A DNA stretch of 64,000 nt from Blastocatellia bacterium (GTDB lineage: Bacteria; Acidobacteriota; Blastocatellia; Chloracidobacteriales; JADJPF01), in the NCBI GenBank assembly GCA_016713405.1, contig JADJPF010000006.1:186001-250000 (forward strand). The letters are read 5' to 3'. The notes below the pieces were generated by a model. It saw only the letters and a list, made by a program, of their open reading frames with translations, was not told where the DNA came from and made no database searches. Of the stretch, positions 19,303-29,100 are shown one piece after another (positions within the stretch are counted from its first letter, which is position 1; the number at the start of each line of letters is the position of its first letter). Both the position numbers and the translations under genes were made by a program.

Positions 19303-19590
19303 CTAAATCTCCTGCTTTTCAAAAACACTTGGCTCATCAAAAAGTTGTTGCAACCTAGGCAATGTCATTACTTCTTTGTCTAAAGCTTCTATAAAGGCTG
19401 TCCATTGTTCAGCTTTAAGACCAAAATGTTTTCGGTCAGCTAAGGTTTCTTCTGCACGGGCAAGCGCACTTTCTAAGACAAACTCACTTACAGAACGTTG
19501 TAGAAGTGTAGCAGCAGAATAAAGTTTTTGTTTGGCTTCAGGTGTTAAGCGTATATCAAGTTTTTGTGTTTTGGTTGTTTTACTAGACAT
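19303..19590 (-). CDS. DUF1778 (TacA-type) antitoxin
   Basis: This protein of about 95 residues has an N-terminal ribbon-helix-helix (KLDIRLTPEAKQKLYSAA, then SVSEFVLESAL), which would bind DNA and repress the operon. A C-terminal tail follows that in this family wraps and neutralises the acetyltransferase. I start it at ATG 19590 because AAGGA lies five bases upstream; the frame is open nine codons further. Just upstream, 19625-19650 holds an imperfect TGTCTGACA...TGTCAGGACA inverted repeat that could be its operator. Confidence 0.85.
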   Translation of the reverse strand: MSSKTTKTQKLDIRLTPEAKQKLYSAATLLQRSVSEFVLESALARAEETLADRKHFGLKAEQWTAFIEALDKEVMTLPRLQQLFDEPSVFEKQEI

Positions 19591-19663
19591 ATAAATCCTT
19601 TTTCTTGCTTTAACCAAAATTGACTATAACAGAAATGTCTGACAATGTCAGGACAATTTTTAA

Positions 19664-20589
19664 TTACTTAACCTCTACACAAATATTGGTGGCTGGGAAT
19701 TTGCGTCCTTCATGATTAATCCAAACTACTAGAGTGTAAATTCCTGGTTTTCCTTCTTTTGAGCTAATTAGACAAGAAAACTTCCCTGTTTCTTTATCAA
19801 CTTCTATACTTCCCGTTGTTCCATCTGGGTAGCTATAACCATCTGCCGTTTTAGTATGTAGCACAAGACGATCTTTAGGAAAACCATATTGGGTTGTCCT
19901 ATTAAGAAAATCTATAGTCATTTTTTCTGGGAACGGTTCATAAAAGACATCTATTGTATGAAGTTCAGTTGCTTCAAAAAGTAGTTCTCCTTTAATTACA
20001 ATATCTTCGCCAAGCTTGATTTTTCGTGCAATTGGCTCAACATCAACATAGTGTGCAACAAATTCTTCTGCTATTTGTAAGCGGTTTTGATTAAAGAAAA
20101 ATGCTAGTCCAACATGTGTATGTTGTGGTTGCAAAATAGTTCGGCGATGACTGTCATTTGGTGGGTATTCATTAAACATTGCTAAATGAAGTTGCTCAAC
20201 TATTGATGGAATCCGAGCAGGGTCTAAGCCGCTATTGCTCCATTTTCCAGCAACATTTTCCATAACAGCATCAACTCCGCCTGCATAAGAATAGCGCATA
20301 TAAGGTTTTAAGCCTGCTTGGTTCCAATGGCTTGTAAACTCATAATCTAGCATTTCTTGGCAATGGCTCGCTGCAACTTTGCTAGCAAAATCATCTAGTT
20401 CAACAGGTCTAAGGCCAAAACTAGCTCGCTCTTGATTAATTAAGCTTAAAATATGCTGCTTAAGTTGATTAATTTGATTTGTTGATAAAGTTGGATAAGC
20501 AAAAGTTGAATAAACAGGTAGTTGATTAAGACAAGTTAATGCAAACAAAAAGATAAATATAGAGCAAATCTAATATTTTTACGCTTCAT
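19664..20589 (-). CDS. Secreted CAP/SCP domain protein, frameshifted in the signal peptide
   Basis: The CAP domain (~35-180 of the joined protein) shows LINQERASFGLRPVELDD, the His of AASHCQEML and SHWNQAG, and NDSHRRTILQPQHTHVGL. A beta-rich C-terminal domain (~185-300) follows. The frame ending at 19664 opens without a start codon of quality. An ATG at 20589 gives MKRKNIRFALYLSF, which joins LFALTCLNQLP if the T5 run (plus-strand A run 20547-20551) gains one T, forming a perfect signal peptide. CAP proteins have varied roles in bacteria; function here is unknown. Confidence 0.75.
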
Positions 20590-20602
20590 AGAAAATTTAA
20601 CC

Positions 20603-21829
20603 CTACATTTGCATAATGCTTAAAGCCCGATAAACTAGGCGAATTTGACCTAATCTTACTTCATAGCCGTTTTGCAAATGACCTTCGTTAACTCGCTGAC
20701 CATTAATAAAAATACCGTTGATACTACCTAAATCTTGGAGGACATGAAAACCTCGTTCATCCCAAAAAATACGTGCATGGCGATTTTCTATAGTTTCATC
20801 ATCTAAAACAAAATCATTATCCAGAGTTTTACCTATATTTGTTGTAGGTTTATCTAAAATATGAACTGTTTGTTCGGTTCCAGACTCAGTTATTTTAATA
20901 AAATGTGGATAAACTGTTGTAGGTGCAGAATGTGTTATAGCCAGCAAACTGTTATAACATCGGCTACATTGAACTGCGCCAGGCTGGTTAATTTCACTAC
21001 ATTTGCTACAAGAGCGCATTTCCCCTAAGTCAATTTGTGGCAATTTGTTACGACAACCACGACAAGTTAAGCCTGCCTTACCTAATTGACCACACTGAGG
21101 GCATTTTAGCATTGCTTTTAACTTGTTTGTAGTTGGACGTTTAGGAGAAGTTTTAATAAAACCTAATACTTTATGCTCTACATACCAAAACATTCCACCC
21201 ATTAATAAGAAAATTGGTAGAAATGACACAATAATAGAAGCATCGCCTAGCATAGATAAAATAAAATTATAAAGACCGTGAACAATGGCAGCAGCCAATA
21301 ATCCATAAAGAATTATATTTGTTCTTTGACCGCCGCTATTTGGTGCGGCTTTAGCACGGCTAAGGGCAAGACCCCAAAAGGCAGAAAATAAAGCGTGTCC
21401 AGCGTTAGCTAGGGGACCTCGAACAGTTAGAATATCTAAGCTCTTAAATTGGCTAACATATAAAACATTTTCTGCTGCTGCAAATCCTAATGCTGCCGCA
21501 GCAGAGTAAATTACCCCATCAATAGGCTCGTCAAATTCAGGTAATTTATAGGCAAATACAAGTACAGCCAACAATTTAACTGTTTCCTCTACTGGCCCAA
21601 CTATCCCAAAAAACATTACAAAATTTGCTAGAAAATTTTCTTGTCCTAAAAATATTGCTACAAAAAGCATTCCTACTGTATTAAGAACTAGTGCTGGTAT
21701 AGTAGAAAAAATGCCTAATAAAAATGTAATGGCAACTAAAGAAATAGGTTCTCGGTCATACCAATCTTGAACATAAAAAAAAACTAACCAAAAAAGACAG
21801 GGCAGCAGAGATAAAATTATTATTGACAT
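20603..21829 (-). CDS. PrsW-type intramembrane protease fused to zinc ribbons and an FHA domain
   Basis: This 408-residue protein has an N-terminal PrsW/CPBP-like membrane domain (~1-220, about seven helices). Its catalytic-type residues appear in VGPVEETVKLL, EPIDGVIYSAA, GFAAAEN, AGHALFSAFWG and AIVHGLYNF. Two Cys-x-x-Cys zinc-ribbon units follow (CPQCGQ...CRGC and CSKC...CSRC, ~238-290), then a C-terminal FHA domain (~310-405; NIGKTLDNDFVL, ENRHARI, LGSINGIFING). FHA reads phosphothreonine, so cleavage may be governed by the Ser/Thr kinases encoded in this window. This link is inference. PrsW in Bacillus clips an anti-sigma factor. Confidence 0.85.
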   Translation of the reverse strand: MSIIILSLLPCLFWLVFFYVQDWYDREPISLVAITFLLGIFSTIPALVLNTVGMLFVAIFLGQENFLANFVMFFGIVGPVEETVKLLAVLVFAYKLPEFDEPIDGVIYSAAAALGFAAAENVLYVSQFKSLDILTVRGPLANAGHALFSAFWGLALSRAKAAPNSGGQRTNIILYGLLAAAIVHGLYNFILSMLGDASIIVSFLPIFLLMGGMFWYVEHKVLGFIKTSPKRPTTNKLKAMLKCPQCGQLGKAGLTCRGCRNKLPQIDLGEMRSCSKCSEINQPGAVQCSRCYNSLLAITHSAPTTVYPHFIKITESGTEQTVHILDKPTTNIGKTLDNDFVLDDETIENRHARIFWDERGFHVLQDLGSINGIFINGQRVNEGHLQNGYEVRLGQIRLVYRALSIMQM

Positions 21830-22046
21830 AAAACTATAGCCTTAAAATTTTTAGTTGATATTTCCAAATATTTCTAGCTGTTTGCCTAAAAATTGGTTAA
21901 TGATATCATCTGATTAAATAGCTAACAATCCTTAATTTGTAAGTATTTGTTTTTACAGACTTTTTCTTTTGGTATTTATAGATATAAAGTAAAAAATCTT
22001 AGTTTAATAGGTTAAATACTGAAGTAAATAAAAGGTTATTAATTTA

Positions 22047-22768
22047 ATGATTAAATATACTTTGTTTTTTTAATTCTAATATTTGCTAGTTGTATGAATA
22101 CTCCAACAAAATCTACAGAACAAATTTCTTTCACACTTGAGCATCAAGGCGCAATGCGCGATATGTTTTTAGAAGGAAATATAAAAGGTAATATTGCACT
22201 TACAGAATTTAGCAATAAACCCCATCTATATGCAGTTGCTCCATTAGAAGGTTTAAGCGGTGAAATTATGATTTGGGACTCTATCCCTTACATTAGTTTT
22301 ATTCGCAATAATTCTGTTGTAGTTGAAAAATCATTTGATAAAAAAGCTATTTTTATGGTTTGGGCAGAGGTTTCTGATTGGCAAGAAATAGCTATTACAA
22401 ATATTAAAAGTTATTCTGAGTTAGAAAAGTTTGTAGCTCAAAGTGCAAAAAGTGCCAATATAGATATAAATAAACCTTTCCCTTTTTTACTCAAAGGTTG
22501 TCCATTAAAAGTTAATTGGCATATTAATAATTATGTTTCTGACAACACCCCTGTTAGTCAAGAAAAACATAACCAATCTAAGTTTAAGAGTGTTTTAGAA
22601 CAAGAAAAAGTAGAAATACTTGGGTTTTACTCTGATAAACACCAAGGAATATTTACTCATCACTCATCTAACACTCATATGCATGTGAGAAATCAGACAG
22701 GGGATATTATAGGACATATTGATGATATTACGTTAGGTGATCAAATGTCGCTTTATTTACCAAAATAA
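22047..22768 (+). CDS. Acetolactate-decarboxylase-like lipoprotein, frameshifted in its signal peptide
   Basis: The main frame (ATG 22094) encodes 224 residues that resemble alpha-acetolactate decarboxylase: HLYAVAPLEGLSGEIMIWD (~45-65) matches the family's GLGTFNGLDGE region, and the C-terminus holds IFTHHSSNTHMHV and IGHIDDITLG, giving the His-x-His plus His zinc set. Upstream, ATG 22047 opens a lipoprotein signal (MIKYTLFF, then ILIFASC) that joins the main frame if the T7 run at 22065-22071 gains one T. The joined protein would be a lipid-anchored AlsD-like enzyme, odd for a normally cytoplasmic activity. The substrate may differ. Confidence 0.7.
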
Positions 22769-22888
22769 TAATTTATTTTAGCCTTAAGCTTTTGAATTTA
22801 TTAAGAATAGGAACAGTTATTGCGTATCTTAAAGTCATAAATAAGCTCTTTTAAGTTTCCAATTAATAAGTTAGAAAGGAGGAACATT

Positions 22889-23356
22889 ATGAAAGTCTTA
22901 TTAGCAGTAGATGGCTCACCTTGTAGTGATGCTGCTATTGATGAAGTAGCACAACGGCCTTGGCCGGAAGGCACTGAAATTATGGTTTTAAGTGTTGTTC
23001 ATATAATTTCAGATTGGCCTGATCCAATATTTTTTGGTGTTCGTATGATGGCTTATGAGCAACACAGAAAAGAAGCTAGAGATAATATAGATAAAGCTAC
23101 AACAAAATTAATAGAAACTTTTGGTAATGAAAATTTCCCCATAATTGGTGAAATTTTAGAAGGCTCTCCTAAGAAATTAATTGTTGAAGAAGCTGAAAAT
23201 TGGGGAGCAGATTTGATAATTTTAGGTTCACATGGTCGTGGTGCAGTAGGAAAAACTTTTTTAGGTTCAGTATCCTTAGCAGTTATTTCACATGCAAAAT
23301 GTTCAGTTGAAGTTGTGCGTTTAAAAGCCAATAACTGTAGCGGCATAGTTACTTAA
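22889..23356 (+). CDS. Universal stress protein (UspA family)
   Basis: This 155-residue single-domain Usp opens with MKVLLAVDGSPCSDAAI and ends with the ATP-binding signature around ILGSHGRGAVGKTFLGSVS (~110-128), followed by AVISHAKCSVEVVR. This form (G-2x-G-9x-GS) usually binds ATP. The ribosome site AAGGAGG is strong. It is monocistronic, with a terminator directly after it. Typical roles are stress and stationary-phase survival. Confidence 0.92.
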   Translation: MKVLLAVDGSPCSDAAIDEVAQRPWPEGTEIMVLSVVHIISDWPDPIFFGVRMMAYEQHRKEARDNIDKATTKLIETFGNENFPIIGEILEGSPKKLIVEEAENWGADLIILGSHGRGAVGKTFLGSVSLAVISHAKCSVEVVRLKANNCSGIVT

Positions 23357-23375
23357 CTTTTAATCTTTAACTCAA

Positions 23376-23415
23376 AAAGAGTTAGTGAATAATATTGCTA
23401 ACTCTTTCTGTTTTG
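23376..23415 (+). terminator. Terminator of the universal stress gene
   Basis: A 10-bp stem AAAGAGTTAG (23376-23385) / CTAACTCTTT (23398-23407) is followed by CTGTTTTG, 20 bp after the stop codon. Confidence 0.75.
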
Positions 23416-23458
23416 TAACTCCTACCCAAATATAGGTTTATGTCCAACTAAGTTTGAA

Positions 23459-23800
23459 TCAGGGTAAACTACTTTTTTTAGTTTTTTGATATTTCCCTTT
23501 AGCATGGATGTAACAAAGTATTGGGAAAGTTATTCTTGAAAGTAGTAATGATGCCACTTCACCAGCCATTAATGAAAGAGCTAAACCTTGGAAAAAGGTC
23601 AAACAAAATTTTTGAAGTACCTACAATAACTACTCATTGGGCGAAACCTAACTGCACCAGCATCAATTGCAGCTTCGCTTAATGGCATACCTTCCTTAAG
23701 TCTTAACTCTATAAAATCTACCAAAATAATAGAATTTCTTACTACAATACTGGCTCTAGCAATAAAACCTATCATTAATTTAGCCTGATTCGTACCTAGT
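23459..23800 (-). pseudogene. Remnant of an RND efflux transporter (AcrB/CusA family), C-terminal end
   Basis: On the minus strand the sequence still encodes the end of an RND pump. From ~23790: GFIARASIVVRNSIILVDFI, LKEGMPLSEAAIDAGAVRFR, and after a break near 23615-23640, FFQGLALSLMAGEVASLLL with SRITFPIL, then a stop at 23459-23461. These blocks match the last membrane helices of RND permeases. The segment between the two blocks is shorter than in intact pumps, and nothing upstream of 23800 continues the gene, so at least 900 residues are gone. No membrane fusion protein is nearby. Confidence 0.8.
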
Positions 23801-23830
23801 TTTTAATAAATAGCGAAAAAAAGTGAAGAA

Positions 23831-23848
23831 CCCACCGCAAGCAGTGGG
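23831..23848. repeat. Imperfect hairpin CCCACCGC...GCAGTGGG
   Basis: This is an 8-bp stem with one mismatch and an AA loop, next to the RND remnant. Its form recalls the subterminal hairpins at ends of IS200/IS605-type elements, which would fit a decayed insertion, but no transposase or TnpB is visible. From 23849 to 24075 I see no gene; a short plus-strand frame ending at ~23937 is unrecognised. Confidence 0.35.
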
Positions 23849-24075
23849 ACATTCAGAGCGTGTCTCATAAAATTTGCTGGACGTGTTGCCTCTTCTAATG
23901 AAATTAAAGAAATATTAAGTCAATGTCTGGTTAAATAACCACTTAGTCTAATTGTCCTTAAGCTCTATACTTCTATCAGTTGTAAAGCTATAAATAAGTC
24001 TTGTACATTAAGAAAACAGCAACAAAAAATAGCTACTGGTATAAACTAAAAATTCCAAATAATAAGGTAAATTTT

Positions 24076-24972
24076 ATGATTGAAATAAAAGTGCCTGCTT
24101 CATCGGCAAACTTAGGAGCAGGTTTTGACTGTTTTGGTTTAGCTTTAGAGCTTTTTCTAACACTAGAAATTAACTTTTCAGAAAGTTGGAAAGTAGAACT
24201 CTTTGGTCAAGGAGCAAACACACTTCCAACAACGGAAAAAAACTTAATTCTAAAAGTAGCTCAATTTGTTGCTGATGGCGAGGGGATAACTTTACCTGCA
24301 CTTCATATAAAAATAGATAATCAAATTCCACTAGCTAGGGGGCTAGGCAGCAGTGCAGCAGCCATTGTTGCAGGTATTAGCCTTGTAGAAGCAATATTAG
24401 AAAAAGAATTTGCTACAAGTAAGTTTTTTCATTATGCAAAAGCCTTTGAAAACCATTTTGATAATACTTCTGCTGCTCGTTATGGTGGTTTTACTTTAGC
24501 ACTTGAAAGTAACCAAGATGATATTTTGATACTTAAACAAGCTTGGCCTGAAAAAATAAAAACTCTGGTGACAATTCCAAATTTTCAATTAAATACTGAA
24601 AAAGCCCGCAGTGTGTTGCCTGCAAGTTATTCCCGCAAGGATGCTGTCTTTAACCTACAACATGCACTACTTTTTCAAGCAGCATTAATGCAGGAAAAAT
24701 ATGATTTAATTGGCGAAGCTATTTTGGATTGTTGGCATCAACCCTTCCGCGCTCCCCTTGTACCAGGTCTTGAGCAAGCTTTAAGATTAAAGATTCCTGG
24801 GCTTTTGGGAACAGCTTTAAGTGGTTCTGGCCCAACACTTTTAGCATTAATTACAGAAAATTTTGACGAAATAGCTAAAAATCTGGTAAAAATATTTGCC
24901 CAACATAATATTGATGCTGAAACAAAACTTTTAAGTGTAGATAAACAAGGAAGGACAATTAAACAATATTAA
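24076..24972 (+). CDS. thrB: Homoserine kinase
   Basis: This GHMP kinase of about 298 residues phosphorylates homoserine on the way to threonine. I start at ATG 24076 (MIEIKVPASSANLGAGFDCF) because family homology begins there; the frame is open 25 codons further, but those look non-coding. The ATP-binding GHMP motif is LARGLGSSAAAIVAG (~80-95) and the C-terminal motif is ALSGSGPTLLAL (~252-263). The aspartate-semialdehyde dehydrogenase gene follows after 34 bp, so two steps of the aspartate pathway are grouped. Confidence 0.93.
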   Translation: MIEIKVPASSANLGAGFDCFGLALELFLTLEINFSESWKVELFGQGANTLPTTEKNLILKVAQFVADGEGITLPALHIKIDNQIPLARGLGSSAAAIVAGISLVEAILEKEFATSKFFHYAKAFENHFDNTSAARYGGFTLALESNQDDILILKQAWPEKIKTLVTIPNFQLNTEKARSVLPASYSRKDAVFNLQHALLFQAALMQEKYDLIGEAILDCWHQPFRAPLVPGLEQALRLKIPGLLGTALSGSGPTLLALITENFDEIAKNLVKIFAQHNIDAETKLLSVDKQGRTIKQY

Positions 24973-25006
24973 GAAATTAAATAACTTAATATTGTTTTAA
25001 GTATAT

Positions 25007-26053
25007 ATGAGTAAAAAAATTCGTGTAGGTATTTTAGGAGCAACTGGAATGGTGGGACAACGTTTTATCCAGTTGCTAGATGGACATCCTCAATTTGAAG
25101 TTACTGCCCTGGCTGCGTCTGAGCGTTCAGAATCTCGTAATTTTGCTGATGCTTGCAACTGGAAATTATCTAGCCCAATGCCTAGTTGGGTAAAGACTAT
25201 GCCGCTACAAGCTTGTCAACCTCCATTAGATTGCGACATTGTTTTTTCTAGCCTTCCATCCTCAATGGCTGGCACAGTAGAAACAGATTTTGCCCGTGCT
25301 GGCTATGCAGTTATTAGTAACTCCTCTAATCATCGAATGGCTAGCGATGTCCCGCTTTTGGTTCCAGAAATAAACTCTGAACATATTGGACTAATTGATG
25401 TTCAACGAAAAAATGGTCAAAAAGGCTATATTGTCACTAATCCAAATTGTACAACTGTAGCTCTAGTCTTAGCTCTAGCTCCACTCCAGCAAGCTTTTGG
25501 CATTGAAGCTGTTATAGTTTCAACTATGCAAGCTTTGTCTGGTGCTGGCTATCCTGGAGTAGCGTCACTAGATATTATTGATAACGTTGTACCTTACATT
25601 GATGGTGAAGAAAAGAAAGTTGAAAGCGAACCCCAAAAAATTCTAGGTTTAATGTCCAATAATTCTGTGATACATGCTGATTTTGCTATTAGCGCACAAT
25701 GTCATAGGGTAAATGTTTCTGATGGTCATACTGAAGCAGTAACTATTAAGTTAAAGAAAAAGACTACAGTTTCAGCATTAATTGAAATTATGGAGAATTT
25801 TCAAGGTGAGCCTCAAAAGCTTAAACTCTATAGCGCACCTAGTAAACCAGTAATTGTGTTAAGTGAGCAAAACCGTCCTCAACCTCGCTTAGACCGTGAT
25901 TTAGAAAAAGGAATGGCAACTATAGTTGGTCGAGTAAGAGAGGATACCATTTTAGATTTTCGATTTACTTTACTTGGACATAATACAATTAGAGGGGCAG
26001 CCGGAGCAGCAATTCTTAATGCAGAACTTTTAATTGCTAAAGGTTATATTTAA
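25007..26053 (+). CDS. asd: Aspartate-semialdehyde dehydrogenase, archaeal/fungal type
   Basis: This 348-residue NADP enzyme reduces aspartyl phosphate to the semialdehyde. The Rossmann motif is GILGATGMVGQRF (~8-20), the catalytic Cys lies in TNPNCTTVAL (~148), and SGAGYPGVASLDIIDNVVPY follows. The catalytic His is probably in CHRVNVSDGHTE. This spelling and the long insert match the class found in archaea and fungi rather than the E. coli class. It is co-directional with thrB. Confidence 0.93.
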   Translation: MSKKIRVGILGATGMVGQRFIQLLDGHPQFEVTALAASERSESRNFADACNWKLSSPMPSWVKTMPLQACQPPLDCDIVFSSLPSSMAGTVETDFARAGYAVISNSSNHRMASDVPLLVPEINSEHIGLIDVQRKNGQKGYIVTNPNCTTVALVLALAPLQQAFGIEAVIVSTMQALSGAGYPGVASLDIIDNVVPYIDGEEKKVESEPQKILGLMSNNSVIHADFAISAQCHRVNVSDGHTEAVTIKLKKKTTVSALIEIMENFQGEPQKLKLYSAPSKPVIVLSEQNRPQPRLDRDLEKGMATIVGRVREDTILDFRFTLLGHNTIRGAAGAAILNAELLIAKGYI

Positions 26054-26061
26054 CTTAGTGA

Positions 26062-26095
26062 AGCTTGGCACAAGGACAAGTGCCAAGCTAAATTT
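26062..26095. terminator. Hairpin between convergent genes
   Basis: A perfect 10-bp stem AGCTTGGCAC / GTGCCAAGCT with an eight-base loop is followed by AAATTTTGCTTC. The T tract is weak, but position after asd supports a terminator role. Confidence 0.7.
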
Positions 26096-26131
26096 TGCTT
26101 CTTTGATAATACCAACTTAAAACTATTCTTC

Positions 26132-29100
26132 TTAATTTATCTTTTCTTGTTGTTTAATTTTTATATGTTCTATATTACTTACTAGCACTAGAGCTTCTTT
26201 AACAATTTCAAACTCATTTCTTAAGATATCTAGAATTTTAGTATTTTGACTAGCAAGATTATTAGTTGCACTCCCATTACCTAGTTCTAATTCAGCACAC
26301 AGTTTCATCATTTTTCTTGCTCCAAAACTGCCGCTAATAGACTTAAGAGTATGAGCAATTATTTTTAATTTTTTTTCATCGCCTATTTTAATTGCTTCTG
26401 ACATATCAGCAAATTTTTCTGGAGTTTCGGCTAAAAACCTTAAAATTAACTCATCAATAAAACTAGGATTTTCTGGGTCGTCTAACTCTAAAAGCTTATC
26501 TAATGCCTTTGGATCTAATGAATTATCTAGCTCATTTGTTTCTTTAAGGCTTGTGCTTAAAGAAACAATAGTAGGGCATTTCTCTAGTGCAATTTGCAAT
26601 TCTTTTATGTCAACAGGTTTTGAAATATAGTCATCCATGCCAACAGACAAGCATTTTTCTTTATCTCCCCTAATAGCATTAGCTGTCATTGCAATAATTC
26701 TAGGACGCTCATTTTTTGAGAGGTTTTGACAAATTAGTTTTGTAGCTTCAAGTCCATCCATCTCAGGCATTTGAACATCCATCAAAATTACATCATATTT
26801 TTGGTGCATTAACGCATCTAAAACCTCTAAACCATTAGCTACTACATTAGCTTTATAACCTAAGCGTTTAAGCATTTGTAGAGCAACTTTTTGATTTATT
26901 GTATTGTCTTCTGCAAGTAATATTCGTAAAGAGTTTTTTGTAGATTGAGAAAGCTCTAAGTTTGTTTTTATAGGTTGATTAACTGTTAATTCAATAGGAG
27001 TCTGCTCTTGGACATTATATTTAGCAGAAATAGTAAATTGAAAGTTTGCTCCATGCTCAAGTTCACTTTCTACCCAAATTGTTCCACCCAAAAGTTCTGT
27101 TAATTGCTTGCTGATAGCTAATCCTAAGCCTGTGCCACCATACTTGCGAGTGATTGAGTTATCTGCCTGGTTAAAAGAGCGAAACAAGGCTTTTTGCTGT
27201 TCTTTAGAAATACCTATACCAGTGTCTTTTACAGAAAAATATAATGTGCAAAGATCGGATTCTTTTTCTTTAACCTCTACTTTAACTGACACTAAACCTT
27301 TGTCTGTAAATTTTATTGCATTACCAATTAAATTAACTAAAATCTGTCTAACTCTAGTAGCATCACTAATTATTATTTTTGGTACTAAATCATCAATTAA
27401 GTATTCTAGTTTTAAGCCTTTTTTAGTTGCTTTATTAACCAACAAATCTACAGACTGTTCAACACATGTTTGCAAATCAAAAGGTTGTAGCTCTAAACTT
27501 AATTTACCAGATTCAATCTTAGAAAAATCTAAAATATCATTAATAATAGTTAAAAGTGTATCTCCACTATTATGAATAGTTTCTAAAAAGTCCCTTTGTT
27601 CATCTGTTAGTTTAGTTTCTAATAATAAATTTGTTAGACCAATAATAGCATTCATAGGAGTGCGAATTTCATGGCTCATATTTGCTAAAAACTCTGTTTT
27701 TGCTACCACGGCTGCTTCAGCCATTTCTTTAGCTTCTTTTAAGGCTTGTTCAATCTTTATACGCTCACTAATATCTCGCATAATAGTAGCAAAATACTCT
27801 ATTTCCCCACTTTCAGATTTATGAGCTAGAATAAGTTGTGAAACTTCAAATATTCCACCAAGACGATTTTTTACTTTTGTCTCTCCTAACCAAAAACCTT
27901 TTTCTAATGCTACTGGTAAAGCATCTGTAAGAATAAAACTTATAGTTTCTTCAGGGTGAACATCCTTAATATGAAAAGCCTCATCATTTTCTATTTGAGG
28001 AATACCTAAAAAATTACGGCCTGCTTTATTTACATAACTAACTTGACCATTACCAGAAGCAATTCCAACAAAATCCGTAGTGGCTTCCAAAATATCTATT
28101 AATCTGGTCTTGGTTGCAGCTAGTTTTTTCTGCTCTGTAATGTCTGTTATAGTAGAAATAACACCTGTAATTTTATCTTTATCAAGTATTTGAGCAGCAG
28201 AAATAGATAACTCTATGTTATTACCAGACTTGTTAAAACATTGTTCTTCTATTTCTAAACTTTCCTTGTTACTGCTAATTAAAACCTCATAAATTTTTTG
28301 AAATTTATCTAACTTAGTCCAAGCAAAAAAAGTCTCTTTTGTTTGGTTTAGAGTTTCCTCTTGTGTCCAACCAAATATTTTTTCTGCTTCAGGGTTCCAA
28401 ATTATGATTTTTCCTTCTAAATCAAAACCAATAATTGCAACAGGTGAAGATTCAATAAGTGTTAGTAATGTCTTATTTGCTCTATCTTTTGCTTTTTCAA
28501 GTTGTTGCCTATGTTCTATTTCTATAAGAAGTTTTTCATTAACTCTATTTGTCAGTCTAGACTGTTGCTTTGAAATTTCCATTAAGTAAGTAATTAGAGT
28601 TAATAAACAAGCTAGAAAAAGTCCTATAATTAAAGTTACTCTAGGTAGTAGGGATTGACATTTATTAATAAAACTAATAGATGGAATAAGCTCAATATTC
28701 CAATTAATCCCATTATATTTTACGGTTGCTTTAGTTTTTAAATGCTCTTTATATGTCTCACTAGTATCTTTACTAGTATAAAGAATTTTATCGGACTCAA
28801 AAATATTTATAGCAAAGTCTTTTTTCTTTAAGTTCCTCAATAGGTGGTTAAATAAACTATTTATATCAAATATACCTACTATAAAACCATTAAAAGTATT
28901 TTTTGAATATATAGGTAGATAAACATATAAGTCTTTATCAGTATTAGCAACTGTAGGAGCAAAAATTGTTTGATATTCATTTTTAGCTTTTTCTATAGTT
29001 AACCAATGATTTTTATCTTGTTTTAAGTCAAGGTTTTGTACTGATTGGTTTGCTGGCACAATATCTTGTATATAAAGCGATGTGTCGACCCATTCAATGG

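Noticed and set aside
23357..24075. tRNA gene in the gap before thrB
   Set aside because: No cloverleaf or GTTCRANTC motif; the only structure is the short hairpin and RND remnant.
27108..27575. 155-codon plus-strand frame
   Set aside because: Antisense to the HisKA/HATPase region of the hybrid kinase, with no family resemblance or ribosome site.
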